Source: Actinomycetota bacterium
GTDB lineage: Bacteria; Actinomycetota; Acidimicrobiia; Acidimicrobiales; Ilumatobacteraceae
Direction of reading: 5' to 3'
Length of the DNA: 16,892 bases
NCBI GenBank assembly: GCA_005800965.1
Contig: SYEA01000100.1
Span: 1 to 16,892 of the forward strand
Shown: positions 1 through 8,004 of the stretch, one piece after another
Layout of the letters: each line of letters starts with the position of its first letter
How positions within the stretch are numbered: position 1 is the first letter of the stretch
Translations under genes and position numbers: made by a program
Notes under the pieces: generated by a model
Database searches by the model: none
Told to the model about the DNA's origin: nothing
What the model saw: the letters and a program-made list of their open reading frames with translations, nothing else

Positions 1-2
1 CA

Positions 3-896
3 CTGCAAGAACTCGGTTACTCCAACGTGGTCAGCATGGCCGGCGGTTTCGGCAAGTGGAAGGACGAGGGTCGCGCGTGGTCGACACCAGTGGCATTGAG
101 TGCCGAACAACGCAACCGTTATCAGCGCCACATCCTGTTGCCCGAAGTTGGCGTTGCAGGACAAGCCAAGTTGCTCTCCAGCAAGGTGTTGTTGCTCGGC
201 GCCGGCGGGCTTGGCTCACCGGCTGCGATGTATCTGGCAGCGGCTGGCGTGGGCACCATCGGCATCGTCGATATGGACGAAGTGGACGCCAGCAACTTGC
301 AGCGACAGATTCTGCACAACATCGATCGAATCGGTGACCGCAAAGTGGACTCAGCCAAAAAGACGCTCACCATGCTGAACCCCGACGTGAACGTGGTTAC
401 TTACGACACGCGACTTGCCGCCAGCAACATCATCGACATCATCTCGGGGTACGACGTGATCGTCGATGGTGCCGACAACTTCCCGTCTCGGTACTTGCTG
501 AATGACGCCAGCGTGAAACTCGGTATCCCTGTGGTGCACGGCTCAATTTTCCGATTCGAGGGCATGGTCAGCGTGTTTCATCCGCTGCGCGGCCCGACGT
601 ATCGCGACATGGTGCCTGAGCCACCGCCTGCGGACATGGCCCCAAGTTGTGCCGAGGCAGGAGTGCTCGGGGTCTTGCCGGGCATCGTGGGTTCGATTCA
701 GGCGCTGGAGACCATCAAATTGTTGTTGGATCTGGGCGACTCGCTGGCTGGTCGCATTCTGGCTATCGACACCACCGAGATGACCTTCCGCACGTTTAAC
801 TTGCGCAAAGACCCAGACAACTTGGTGACTTATGAGAATCGTGACCGAATTCAAGTACGCGACCTGGATGGCGCTTGCGCGCCGTGGATGCACTAA
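3..896 (+). CDS. moeB: Rhodanese-MoeB/ThiF-type sulfur-carrier adenylyltransferase, 5'-truncated
   Basis: This is an E1-like enzyme that adenylates the C-terminal Gly-Gly of a small sulfur carrier (MoaD, ThiS or CysO type) for molybdopterin, thiamine or cysteine synthesis in the cytoplasm. The reading frame is open to the left edge. The residues before the adenylyltransferase part (ELGYSNVVSMAGGFGKWK) match the end of a rhodanese domain, so the true start lies outside the window. The ThiF part shows the nucleotide loop GAGGLGSP, the following VDMDEVDASNLQRQ segment, DGADNF, and the conserved cysteine in APSCAEAGVLG. The four zinc cysteines of E. coli MoeB are absent: TYRDM stands at the first pair and RKDPDNLV at the second. 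Family knowledge: this loss is also seen in mycobacterial MoeZ. Rhodanese before MoeB is the reverse of the MoeZ order. The next gene starts 16 bases downstream. The family is certain; the exact carrier partner is not. Confidence 0.85.
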   Translation: MQELGYSNVVSMAGGFGKWKDEGRAWSTPVALSAEQRNRYQRHILLPEVGVAGQAKLLSSKVLLLGAGGLGSPAAMYLAAAGVGTIGIVDMDEVDASNLQRQILHNIDRIGDRKVDSAKKTLTMLNPDVNVVTYDTRLAASNIIDIISGYDVIVDGADNFPSRYLLNDASVKLGIPVVHGSIFRFEGMVSVFHPLRGPTYRDMVPEPPPADMAPSCAEAGVLGVLPGIVGSIQALETIKLLLDLGDSLAGRILAIDTTEMTFRTFNLRKDPDNLVTYENRDRIQVRDLDGACAPWMH

Positions 897-900
897 CTCG

Positions 901-906
901 TAGCAT
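901..906 (+). promoter_or_regulatory. Candidate -10 box (TAGCAT) for glf
   Basis: TAGCAT fits the actinobacterial TANNNT -10 pattern and lies in the 16-base gap between moeB and glf, 6 bases before the GTG start. That spacing would put the transcript start at or next to the start codon. I see no convincing -35 box and no Shine-Dalgarno sequence. Read-through from moeB remains possible. Confidence 0.3.
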
Positions 907-912
907 TAGGGC

Positions 913-2064
913 GTGCCGTTGAGCATTGCCATTGTCGGCGCAGGTTTTTCTGGTGCAGTCGTTGCGCGAGAACTCGCTGAAGCGGGCCATGTCGTCGAAG
1001 TGTTTGAATCACGCGACCATGTGGCCGGCAACTGCCACACCCGCCGCCACGAGACCGGGGTAATGGTGCACGTGTACGGCCCGCACATCTTTCACACCCA
1101 GCACGAAGAGGTGTGGAACTATGTGCAGCGCTTCGGTGAGTTTCAGCCGTACCGCCATCGCGTACGGGCAATGGTGGGCGATCAGGCGTATCAAATGCCG
1201 ATGAACTTAGGTCTCATCAATGCTTTTTTTGGAACACAAATGAATTCGAGCGAAGCAGAAGCCTTCGTGAACTCCCGCGCCGACGCCAGCATTACCAATC
1301 CGCAGTCGTTCGAAGAACAAGGCCTACGTTTGGTCGGGCGTGAGTTGTACGACGCATTTTTTGCTGGCTACACCCGCAAGCAGTGGGGTGTTGACCCGCA
1401 AGAGCTGCCAGCCAGCATCTTGGCGCGCTTGCCGTTGCGGTTCACCGCCGATGATTCGTATTTCAACCACCCGTATCAGGGGATACCCCTGCACGGCTAC
1501 ACGCCGATTGTGGAAGCGATTTTGGATCATCCGAACGTGACGGTGCATTTGTCGACACGGTGTTCGCGAGCCCAACTTGCCACCTACGACCACGCATTTT
1601 GGAGCGGCCCGATTGACGCCTACTTTGATTTCGAGCACGGGCGACTTGCCTATCGCACGTTGGATTTTCAACCCGAGGTTGTCGACGGAGACTTTCAGGG
1701 CTGCCCGGTGGTCAACTATTGCGATGCCGAGGTGCCGTACACACGCATCACCGAGCACAAGCATTTCGCACCGTGGGAAAGCCACGATCAATCGGTGGTG
1801 TATCGCGAATTCAGCCGTCTGTGTGGTGAGGCCGATACCCCGTATTATCCGGTGCGGTTGGTGGAGGAAAAAGCCCAACTGCTGGAGTATGTGCACTTGG
1901 CCCGCGCCGAATCAGGTGTCACCTTTCTCGGTCGCCTTGGCACCTACCGTTATCTGGACATGGATGTGACTATTCACGAAGCCCTGCAGACGGCCCGAGT
2001 GGTACAAGAAGCAATCGCGCAAGGTCGGGCGATTCCGGCGTTCGTGGTCGACCCGCTCGGATGA
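913..2064 (+). CDS. glf: UDP-galactopyranose mutase
   Basis: This FAD flavoenzyme converts UDP-galactopyranose to UDP-galactofuranose, the donor for galactan, in the cytoplasm. The 383 residues match the usual family length. The N-terminal dinucleotide fold IVGAGFSGAV (residues 7-16) is followed by GPHIFHT (56-62), the GYTRKQWG active-site segment (152-159), HPYQGIPLHGY (186-196), SGPIDAYFD (231-239), VPYTRITEHKHF (274-285) and GRLGTYRYLDMD (340-351). All are hallmarks of bacterial Glf. The start is GTG at 913; TTG at 919 is the nearest alternative and would trim only two residues. The gene ends 10 bases before a galactofuranosyltransferase, which would use its product, so the two are probably cotranscribed. 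Confidence 0.95.
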   Translation: MPLSIAIVGAGFSGAVVARELAEAGHVVEVFESRDHVAGNCHTRRHETGVMVHVYGPHIFHTQHEEVWNYVQRFGEFQPYRHRVRAMVGDQAYQMPMNLGLINAFFGTQMNSSEAEAFVNSRADASITNPQSFEEQGLRLVGRELYDAFFAGYTRKQWGVDPQELPASILARLPLRFTADDSYFNHPYQGIPLHGYTPIVEAILDHPNVTVHLSTRCSRAQLATYDHAFWSGPIDAYFDFEHGRLAYRTLDFQPEVVDGDFQGCPVVNYCDAEVPYTRITEHKHFAPWESHDQSVVYREFSRLCGEADTPYYPVRLVEEKAQLLEYVHLARAESGVTFLGRLGTYRYLDMDVTIHEALQTARVVQEAIAQGRAIPAFVVDPLG

Positions 2065-2074
2065 GTGTGCGGTA

Positions 2075-3850
2075 ATGGAGTTTCTGTTGCAGCGTTCGCT
2101 GCTGCCCGACCACGACTTTGCTGAACCACTGCTGTACGTGCGCGAAGCAGGTGCCGTGCAACGCGGTGACCAGTCGGCAGAGGTTGGCGCCGGCGGCGTG
2201 CTGTCGTTCGACACATCGTTCGGCGTGTTCCATGCCGGGCGTTGGCGTCGGCTCACCACCGTTGATCGTCTCGCGGTGCGAGTGGTGGCAACCGGCGTGG
2301 GCCGCGCTGAAGTAGTAGCCGTTACCCGTGGGCGAGAGCAAGTGATTGCCAGTGCAGAGTTGACCGACGAGCCGATCGACCTGCCGGTGGGCTCGCTGCA
2401 GGCCGCCACGTGGGGAGTGTTGTACGTGCGCATCGTGGCCACGGGTGTCTGTCGTGTGCAACACGTGGAGTGGCACACGGATGTGGCGGGCGGGAACGAC
2501 GTGCGGCTCAGTTTGTCAATCACCACGTTCAATCGCCAGGCCTACGTGATTCCCACAGTCACCAAGGTGCTCAATCTGGTGCGCGGGCTTGATGCCTTGC
2601 GAGGACGAGTACGGGTGCTGGTGGTGGACAACGCCAACAATGTGGATTTTGGTCAAGCCCAGAGCGACGACTTGACCGTGGTGCCCAACCGCAACCTCGG
2701 CGGGGCTGGTGGTTTTGCGCGCGGGCTCATGTGGCTGCGAGAAAAGCAATGGGCCACGCACGTGTTGTTCATGGATGATGACATCAACCTAGAAACCGAG
2801 TCACTCGTGCGCACGGTGGCCCTGTTTGCCTATGCTCGCGACCCTCAGCTGTGCGTGCATGGTGCAATGATCAGCGAAGAGCGTCAGTGGATGCAATTCG
2901 AATCCGGCAGCCGGTATCTCTGGCGCTCGTTGTATCCGCTGCGGGCCCTTGGCCAAGAAGACGACTTGCGTGAACGCTCGTTGGTGCTGCGTGATGCCAA
3001 AGAACGCCGCTTTGCGTATTCCGCTTGGTGGTACACGGCGTTTCCGATCAACATCACCCGCGACAACCCACTGCCAGTGTTCGTACGGGGTGACGATGTC
3101 GCATTCGGGCTCATGCATACGGGGCGCCACACCGTGGCGCTGAACGGGGTAGCCGTATGGCACGCCGACTTTCACCTGAAGAACAACCCGTCGTCACTGT
3201 TTTATGAGGTGCGCAACTTCGCCACCATTGACACGCTGGTCTTTGACCGGCATCGCTGGTGGCATCTTGCCCAGCGGTTCTTGGCGTTGAGTTTTCGCAA
3301 CCTGTTCGGGTTTCGCTATTCGAGTGCGGAGTACATGATTCGTGGTATGCGGGCGTTTCTTGCCGGCCCGCAAGCACTCGCCGAAGTGGATCACACTGCA
3401 TTGCACGATGAACTGCGCCAAGTGTCTGAAGAAAAGCCGGCACCACTCAGCGTGGAACACGCCGCAGTGCCGATGTCAACCCCGCTACCCAAGCCAGTGC
3501 GAGTGATTGGCTTTATTTTGGCGGTGCCATTCGTGGGCGGATTTTTGTTGCCTGCTGGCCTACGCAGCAAAGCGCTACGAACCGCACCGATCGACTCGCG
3601 TGCGGTGGGCTTGGCACTGCGTCACGACCGCATTTTGTATCGCCACGATCGACTCCCCGAGGGTTTCGTGTGCACTCGCGATCGGGCCCGCTTTGTGGCC
3701 CTGTGGCGTGACGTGTTCAGTGTTATCGGCCAGTTGGCGCGCAGCTACGGCCGCTTGAAACGCGAGTATCGCGCTGCGTATCCATCGTTGGTGAGTGATG
3801 CCGCTTGGCAGCGTCGCTTTGACGGGGTTAGCGCTGCGCCGAAGCGCTGA
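2075..3850 (+). CDS. glfT2: GlfT2-like galactofuranosyltransferase (GT2 family)
   Basis: This is a glycosyltransferase that probably polymerises galactofuranose from UDP-galactofuranose into a wall galactan at the inner face of the membrane. Its 591 residues compare with about 637 for mycobacterial GlfT2. A beta-rich N-terminal domain (about 1-140) precedes the GT-A domain: SLSITTFNR (146-154), VVDNA (183-187), NRNLGGAGGFARG (205-217), and the metal-binding DDD triad in FMDDDI (234-236). WWY (318-320), GDDVAFG (339-345) and the conserved WH (362-363) correspond to the acceptor and catalytic-base regions of GlfT2. The C-terminal part is helical, with one hydrophobic stretch around residues 475-495 that could sit at the membrane. 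ATG 2075 is chosen because it directly follows glf and keeps the whole N-terminal domain. The 3' end overlaps the opposite-strand gene by 23 bases. The family is sure; linkage specificity is inferred from the neighbouring glf. Confidence 0.85.
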   Translation: MEFLLQRSLLPDHDFAEPLLYVREAGAVQRGDQSAEVGAGGVLSFDTSFGVFHAGRWRRLTTVDRLAVRVVATGVGRAEVVAVTRGREQVIASAELTDEPIDLPVGSLQAATWGVLYVRIVATGVCRVQHVEWHTDVAGGNDVRLSLSITTFNRQAYVIPTVTKVLNLVRGLDALRGRVRVLVVDNANNVDFGQAQSDDLTVVPNRNLGGAGGFARGLMWLREKQWATHVLFMDDDINLETESLVRTVALFAYARDPQLCVHGAMISEERQWMQFESGSRYLWRSLYPLRALGQEDDLRERSLVLRDAKERRFAYSAWWYTAFPINITRDNPLPVFVRGDDVAFGLMHTGRHTVALNGVAVWHADFHLKNNPSSLFYEVRNFATIDTLVFDRHRWWHLAQRFLALSFRNLFGFRYSSAEYMIRGMRAFLAGPQALAEVDHTALHDELRQVSEEKPAPLSVEHAAVPMSTPLPKPVRVIGFILAVPFVGGFLLPAGLRSKALRTAPIDSRAVGLALRHDRILYRHDRLPEGFVCTRDRARFVALWRDVFSVIGQLARSYGRLKREYRAAYPSLVSDAAWQRRFDGVSAAPKR

Positions 3851-6185
3851 GCAACGCCATCCAGGTGGTGCGATCCACCACGCCGGATGGCTTGAGGCCA
3901 ACCGACTTCTGGAAACGCGACACCGTTTTCGCCGTGCCACTGCCATACACACCGTCGGCGCGGATCTTGATCTTCAACACGTTGGCCAATGCCTTTTGAA
4001 TCGAAACGACTGACGATTGTTTGGCGCCTCGGGCGAGAGTGAACGTGGTGTGGTCAATGCCGAGTGCTGCCAGCACCTGCTCGTCGGCGATGCCGTCGAT
4101 CGGCAAGCCGGCAGCTTGCTCGAACTGTTTCAGTGCGTTGACCGTGCCCTTGCCGAAAGCACCGTCAACCGCAATGCGTTGCTTTTTCTTCAGACCAAGT
4201 GCGGCATTGAGTGCTGCTTGTAATGCCTTGACGGGTTCGCCGCTTTCGCCAGCCACCATTGGCACCGCCATCGGGATGACTCCACCGCTGCCGACAGTGA
4301 TCAGACCAGCGCGTCGAAGTTCGTCGAGCTGATTGCGCAAGAACAAGGCAAACTCCACTCGACCCGTGTTGGTGAGATGCACCGAGTCGCTGAACCAGCG
4401 CGACTTATCAGGGCCGGCGCTGTAGGTGTTCCAGTCGAGCACCGAGACGTTGGGGTAGCGCTGCGTGGCTGCGTTGAGTGCCTCGTTGGACGCGGTGTAG
4501 TTCACCGAAGCGCGACGTGTGGAGAGGTTGACGAACACCACACGTTGCACGGCACGAGCATTCAGCGCCGAAACCACTTGGTCAATATCGGCAGAAAACG
4601 TTGCGGGGTTGTCGTTGTAGCCCAATTGCAGCAGGGCAACCGTGGGCATCGTTTCAGAGGTGAGTGCGTTGATGACCGCTGGTGCGTCAGGCAGGCCGAC
4701 CGACGGCTGCACGCATGCCGAGCCGACCAAGCAACGATTCGGCACCGCCTGGAAATCCACGTTCGTGTATGCCGGCGCGACAATGCCAGCGAACTCTGCA
4801 GTGATGCTGGCCCCAATCGAGTCGCCGATCAACAAGATGCGGCCCACCGGCGCAGCCTCGAACTCGGCAGGAAACACCGGCGTGACGCCGTACCACGGGG
4901 CTGGCAAGTCCAACGCTGTGCGAAATGCCCAGCCCGACATCTTTACCGAGCCGTTGGTGCCGGTAATGGTTACTTCGGTGGTGTATCCATTCCAATCACC
5001 ACCGAGCCCGTCGTTGGCAGTGGTCACCGATGTGAGTGTGCCGATTTGCGGGTATCGCTGCTGGAGTTGTGCTGCGCTCACGCTGCGAGTCCATGTCATG
5101 AGTGACGAGTTGGCAGCGAGGTCGCCTGGGTCGGGTTGGGCAGTAAATATCCCGCCCGCAGTGCGCCCACCGTTGCTTGAAGAAAACTCGGTACGCACTA
5201 CTGCGCCGTTGGCGCGCCGAACCACCACACCGGCTGTTTCGGCGATTGCCGCATCGGTGCGCGGGTCTTCGAGGCTGTAGGGCTGTTCGCTCACGCCTTC
5301 GCGCAGGGCGGCGCCGAGATACACCTGGCAATCCTGAGTGTCACAGGTGTTTGCCAAACCGACATAGCGATTTTCGGTTGATGCATAACTACGCGCTGCG
5401 ACGGATTGCGCACGCAAGGCATTCATCCCGGCACCACCTGCGGTGTCGCCCCATGATGCGGGTGACTCGCGCGGCACGACACCACGTAAGTAGCTCTCCA
5501 TGGTGGTCACGTTGATGGTGCGGTTTTCGTTGCGGGGGTTGTTGGCGGCGCGAATGATGCCGCGGTAATAGCGAACGCGATGGGCACGATCAGATTTGGG
5601 TTCACAGAGCCCGATGGTTTGTGTGGGTGCAGCAGCAGGGTCTTGGCCAACTTGAGTGGTGAACGATGCACCTTCGGCCACATCGCCGATGAGTTCGAAC
5701 CCCACAGAGACTGGGTCTTGACTCGACAGCGTGCAGCGTCGTGATGTCGAACCCCATACGCGATAGACCCGCTGGCCCACTTCGCGAGCCACGAGAGAAG
5801 TCCATAGACGACCTGGTACTGGGTCTTCGAGGAACACCGCATTCTGCACGTCGGCAACCACCCCAGTTTGGACGTTGTTCATCGCGCTGAGCCACACCCG
5901 AATGGTGTCATTGGGGTTGTCGATGGGCGCCACTACATTGCCGGTGGCACCGCCGTAATAGAAGTCCAATATTTGTTGCCACGACCATCCGTATGTGGTG
6001 GCCCACCCGTACGAACCGTATTGGCTGAGACCGCGACCGTGGCCGAAACCCCGACCGTAAATGACGTATGCCGCTGGCAGTTGTCCTTCGGCCGCCTGGG
6101 CTGGTGGCGAGGCAGGAGCGAGCGACACAACGACGATGGCGATAATGCCAGTGGCGAACAAACGCCGCAGTTGGGGGAAACGCAT
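3828..6185 (-). CDS. Secreted SpoIID/LytB - SGNH hydrolase - double peptidoglycan-binding protein
   Basis: This is probably a secreted cell-wall remodelling enzyme. The 785 residues begin with a signal peptide (MRFPQLRRLF, a hydrophobic core, then a likely cut after PAQA). A SpoIID-type domain follows, with GRGFGHGRGLSQYG (about 44-57), YLRGVVPRESPASWG (about 232-246, containing the glutamate that is catalytic in SpoIID) and ALRAQSVAARSYA. SpoIID enzymes cleave glycan strands lacking stem peptides. The second domain is SGNH/GDSL-like: GDS (454-456), GYND (522-525) and DSVH (600-603) supply the Ser, Asn and Asp/His positions. Two PG-binding-1 repeats close the protein (about 648-708 and 722-781). 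I start at ATG 6185 rather than the in-frame ATG at 6218, because an AAGGAG lies just upstream and the predicted transcript start is downstream of 6218. The substrate of the SGNH domain is unknown; it could be an acetyl ester on glycan. Confidence 0.85.
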   Translation of the reverse strand: MRFPQLRRLFATGIIAIVVVSLAPASPPAQAAEGQLPAAYVIYGRGFGHGRGLSQYGSYGWATTYGWSWQQILDFYYGGATGNVVAPIDNPNDTIRVWLSAMNNVQTGVVADVQNAVFLEDPVPGRLWTSLVAREVGQRVYRVWGSTSRRCTLSSQDPVSVGFELIGDVAEGASFTTQVGQDPAAAPTQTIGLCEPKSDRAHRVRYYRGIIRAANNPRNENRTINVTTMESYLRGVVPRESPASWGDTAGGAGMNALRAQSVAARSYASTENRYVGLANTCDTQDCQVYLGAALREGVSEQPYSLEDPRTDAAIAETAGVVVRRANGAVVRTEFSSSNGGRTAGGIFTAQPDPGDLAANSSLMTWTRSVSAAQLQQRYPQIGTLTSVTTANDGLGGDWNGYTTEVTITGTNGSVKMSGWAFRTALDLPAPWYGVTPVFPAEFEAAPVGRILLIGDSIGASITAEFAGIVAPAYTNVDFQAVPNRCLVGSACVQPSVGLPDAPAVINALTSETMPTVALLQLGYNDNPATFSADIDQVVSALNARAVQRVVFVNLSTRRASVNYTASNEALNAATQRYPNVSVLDWNTYSAGPDKSRWFSDSVHLTNTGRVEFALFLRNQLDELRRAGLITVGSGGVIPMAVPMVAGESGEPVKALQAALNAALGLKKKQRIAVDGAFGKGTVNALKQFEQAAGLPIDGIADEQVLAALGIDHTTFTLARGAKQSSVVSIQKALANVLKIKIRADGVYGSGTAKTVSRFQKSVGLKPSGVVDRTTWMALLSASAQR
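3830..3848. terminator. Short inverted repeat at the convergent glfT2 / SpoIID-protein junction
   Basis: AGCGCT at 3830-3835 is repeated as its own inverse at 3843-3848, giving a 6-bp stem with a 7-base loop, inside the overlap of the two stop codons. It could fold in either transcript. There is no U-tract on either side, so termination is only a suggestion. Confidence 0.2.
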
Positions 6186-6197
6186 GGTGAAGTAAAT

Positions 6198-6203
6198 CTC
6201 CTT
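6198..6203 (-). promoter_or_regulatory. Shine-Dalgarno AAGGAG for the SpoIID-SGNH gene
   Basis: On the minus strand, AAGGAG stands 12 bases before ATG 6185. It lies inside the reading frame of the longer version starting at 6218, and so favours the shorter start. The spacing is slightly long. It is the only strong Shine-Dalgarno sequence I see in the window. Confidence 0.5.
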
Positions 6204-6220
6204 CGCCCGCTTGAACATTG

Positions 6221-6250
6221 AGTCTACGGGACGAGGTGTGGTTCAGTCAG
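6221..6250 (-). promoter_or_regulatory. Candidate promoter for the SpoIID-SGNH gene
   Basis: Read on the minus strand, CTGACT (6250-6245) and TAGACT (6226-6221) are separated by 18 bases and match TTGACA and TATAAT at four of six positions each. The expected transcript start is near 6214, leaving a leader of roughly 30 bases with the AAGGAG. The -35 box overlaps the stop region of the upstream exporter gene, so the SpoIID gene could be expressed independently of it. Confidence 0.4.
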
Positions 6251-7184
6251 GCAATACTTTGGTGCGCGTCAATGTGTCGCGCTGTTGCACGAGCACACCA
6301 GCCAACACCAGAGCGATGCCGAGCAAATCAAGAAGTGAAGGTGTTTGGTCGAGAAAGAAAAATCCGAACACTGTTGCGGTTACTGGAAGCAATGCCAACA
6401 ACACCGAGAATCTCCGTACAGGAATGCGGCGCAGGGTGTACTGATCGATTCCGTACGCAACGGCATTGGAGAACAGTCCGACCAGCACGCACCACCCAAT
6501 CAATGTCGGGTTGCTCCAGGCAGGTCCGCTCTGCACGATGCCGAACGGCGCGATCACTGCTGCTCCGATTGCCAACCCGATGCCGAGCCCCGCCACGCCG
6601 CGGTCGTATTGCGCCACACGGGCACCGATCACAATGTAGATCGCCCAGAAAAATGCCGCTAAAAAGATGAAGAGCAGACCGAGTGGCTCGTTGTCAATCT
6701 CGATGCCTGAAAGCACGACAACACCGGCTGCTGCCAACACCAATGATGCAGCGTTACGACGGGTGCGGGTGGTGATTGCTGCGACGGCGATTGGCCCAAT
6801 GAATTCGATGGCCACCCCTTTGCCCAGATCCAAGCGACTGATGGCCATGTAGAACGTCAGGTTCATGAATGCCGTAGCCACCCCGAAGAGCGCGGCTGAT
6901 TTCAGTTGTTCGCGAGTGAATCGCCCACCACGCCGCAAATTGCCGGCAGAAAACAACAACAGCCAACATGCTGCACCAATGACACGAAACCAAGCAGATG
7001 GCGCTGGGGCGAGCTGTTCGAACAATCGCACCGCGATGACGGCGCCAATGTATTGACTGATGCCCGACAGAACAAAGAGCGCCTCAGGTGGCGCGGTGTT
7101 GAGTGGGTTGCGTGACGAAGTCAGTCGAACAAATCCGGGTCGGTGCGACAGATTTCCTGCCACAGCGGCTGGAAGTTCAGCCAT
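6243..7184 (-). CDS. EamA/RhtA-type drug/metabolite transporter
   Basis: This is a DMT-superfamily inner-membrane permease, probably an exporter of small metabolites or amino acids. From ATG 7184 it is 313 residues, very hydrophobic, with about ten transmembrane segments arranged as two EamA repeats. The segment LGKGVAIEFIGPIAVAA resembles the conserved stretch of RhtA (threonine/homoserine exporter), and the C-terminal repeat (QYTLRRIPVRRFSVLLALLPVTA) also fits that group. The start is uncertain. The first membrane segment begins soon after the upstream gene's stop, but no normal start codon lies there. The usable in-frame codons, ATG 7184 and GTG 7163, both lie inside the end of the aldolase-like gene, implying a 43-64 base overlap and translational coupling. 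The substrate cannot be read from the sequence; coupling to the aldolase-like gene hints that the two act on related compounds. Confidence 0.8.
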   Translation of the reverse strand: MAELPAAVAGNLSHRPGFVRLTSSRNPLNTAPPEALFVLSGISQYIGAVIAVRLFEQLAPAPSAWFRVIGAACWLLLFSAGNLRRGGRFTREQLKSAALFGVATAFMNLTFYMAISRLDLGKGVAIEFIGPIAVAAITTRTRRNAASLVLAAAGVVVLSGIEIDNEPLGLLFIFLAAFFWAIYIVIGARVAQYDRGVAGLGIGLAIGAAVIAPFGIVQSGPAWSNPTLIGWCVLVGLFSNAVAYGIDQYTLRRIPVRRFSVLLALLPVTATVFGFFFLDQTPSLLDLLGIALVLAGVLVQQRDTLTRTKVLPD

Positions 7185-7942
7185 CCAGCAAGTGGATGCG
7201 CGGTGAGGTCTCGGGTGTAAACGGCCATCTCGTGTGGAATCAACTTCGGTGTGCCAACAGTTTCGGCCATGATCTGGGCCATGCACGTGCGCTCCATCGA
7301 CAAGAACCAGTAGGCAGCGGCGTCAACGGTGGCGCCAACAGCGAACAACCCGTGGTTTTGGTGGATGGCAGCCTTGCCCTTCGGAAATTTCGCTGCGATT
7401 TCTTCGCCAGCTGCGGGCTCCATCACCACTGCGCCACCTTGTTCGGCAATGACCACGTGGTCGTCATAAAAATAACAACTGTCTTGCGTGATCGGGTCGA
7501 GTTTGCGGCCAAGCGAGGCCCACGCCTTGCCGTACACCGTGTGGGCATGGGCTGCTGAGATCACATCGGGACGCGCCGAGTGAATTGCAGCATGAATGCA
7601 GAACGCCGCGCGATTGACCGGCGCGTTGCCATACACAACATCGCCATCGTGGTTAACAAGAATCAGATCACTCACTCGCATGAGCCTGAAGCTGCGAGCG
7701 AATGGGTTTACCCAAAAGTGATCCGGAAACTCGGGGTCGCGCACGGTGATGTGCCCGGCAACGCCTTCGCCGAAGCCCAGTCGCCCGAACACGCGCAAGG
7801 CACCGGCCAGTTTTTGTTTGCGCTCGGTGCGCTCTTCTTCGATGGTGCGCTTCGGCTGGGGGCCGATGTCGATGAGTTCTTTGGGTGTGAGAGGGATGCC
7901 GTCGATGATTTTGGTGGCACCTGCATGTTCGGTAATAGCCAT
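7121..7942 (-). CDS. Class II aldolase/adducin-fold protein
   Basis: This 273-residue cytoplasmic protein has the FucA/AraD/adducin fold. It shows GFGEGVAGHITVRD (56-69), the metal-ligand pair in AAHAHT (His132 and His134), and the third zinc-ligand region HQNHG (His197). Aligning the ungapped stretch to E. coli FucA, from its catalytic Glu73 to His92, places Ala113 at the glutamate position (NRAAFCIH). A metal site is therefore kept, but the usual aldol acid/base is missing. This is typical of the adducin-like branch, and a classical sugar-phosphate aldolase role should not be assumed. The start is ATG 7942, with a -10-like TAACCT six bases upstream and no Shine-Dalgarno sequence. The 3' end overlaps the EamA-type exporter gene. 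Confidence 0.85.
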   Translation of the reverse strand: MAITEHAGATKIIDGIPLTPKELIDIGPQPKRTIEEERTERKQKLAGALRVFGRLGFGEGVAGHITVRDPEFPDHFWVNPFARSFRLMRVSDLILVNHDGDVVYGNAPVNRAAFCIHAAIHSARPDVISAAHAHTVYGKAWASLGRKLDPITQDSCYFYDDHVVIAEQGGAVVMEPAAGEEIAAKFPKGKAAIHQNHGLFAVGATVDAAAYWFLSMERTCMAQIMAETVGTPKLIPHEMAVYTRDLTAHPLAGWLNFQPLWQEICRTDPDLFD

Positions 7943-7948
7943 ATCCCA

Positions 7949-7954
7949 AGGTTA
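7949..7954 (-). promoter_or_regulatory. Candidate -10 box (TAACCT) for the aldolase-like gene
   Basis: Read on the minus strand, TAACCT fits TANNNT and ends six bases before ATG 7942, so transcription would begin at the start codon. I see no good -35 box at normal spacing. It lies in the 77-base region divergent from the acyl-CoA mutase gene. Confidence 0.35.
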
Positions 7955-8004
7955 GGCAGGTGCGACGGAGTGGCAGAGCACGCAGTCAACATGTGCGGTG
8001 CTCG

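Noticed and set aside
1324..1896. 190-codon minus-strand frame inside glf
   Set aside because: It is a shadow of glf, with no recognisable motif and no plausible promoter or ribosome site.
4377..5105. Long plus-strand reading frame (242 codons) inside the SpoIID-SGNH gene
   Set aside because: It is the shadow of a strongly supported minus-strand gene with recognisable domains. Its translation is Arg/Cys/His-rich and matches no family I know.
6186..6218. Longer start (ATG 6218) for the SpoIID-SGNH protein
   Set aside because: It would add 11 residues ahead of the signal peptide, the Shine-Dalgarno sequence would fall inside it, and the predicted transcript start lies downstream of it.
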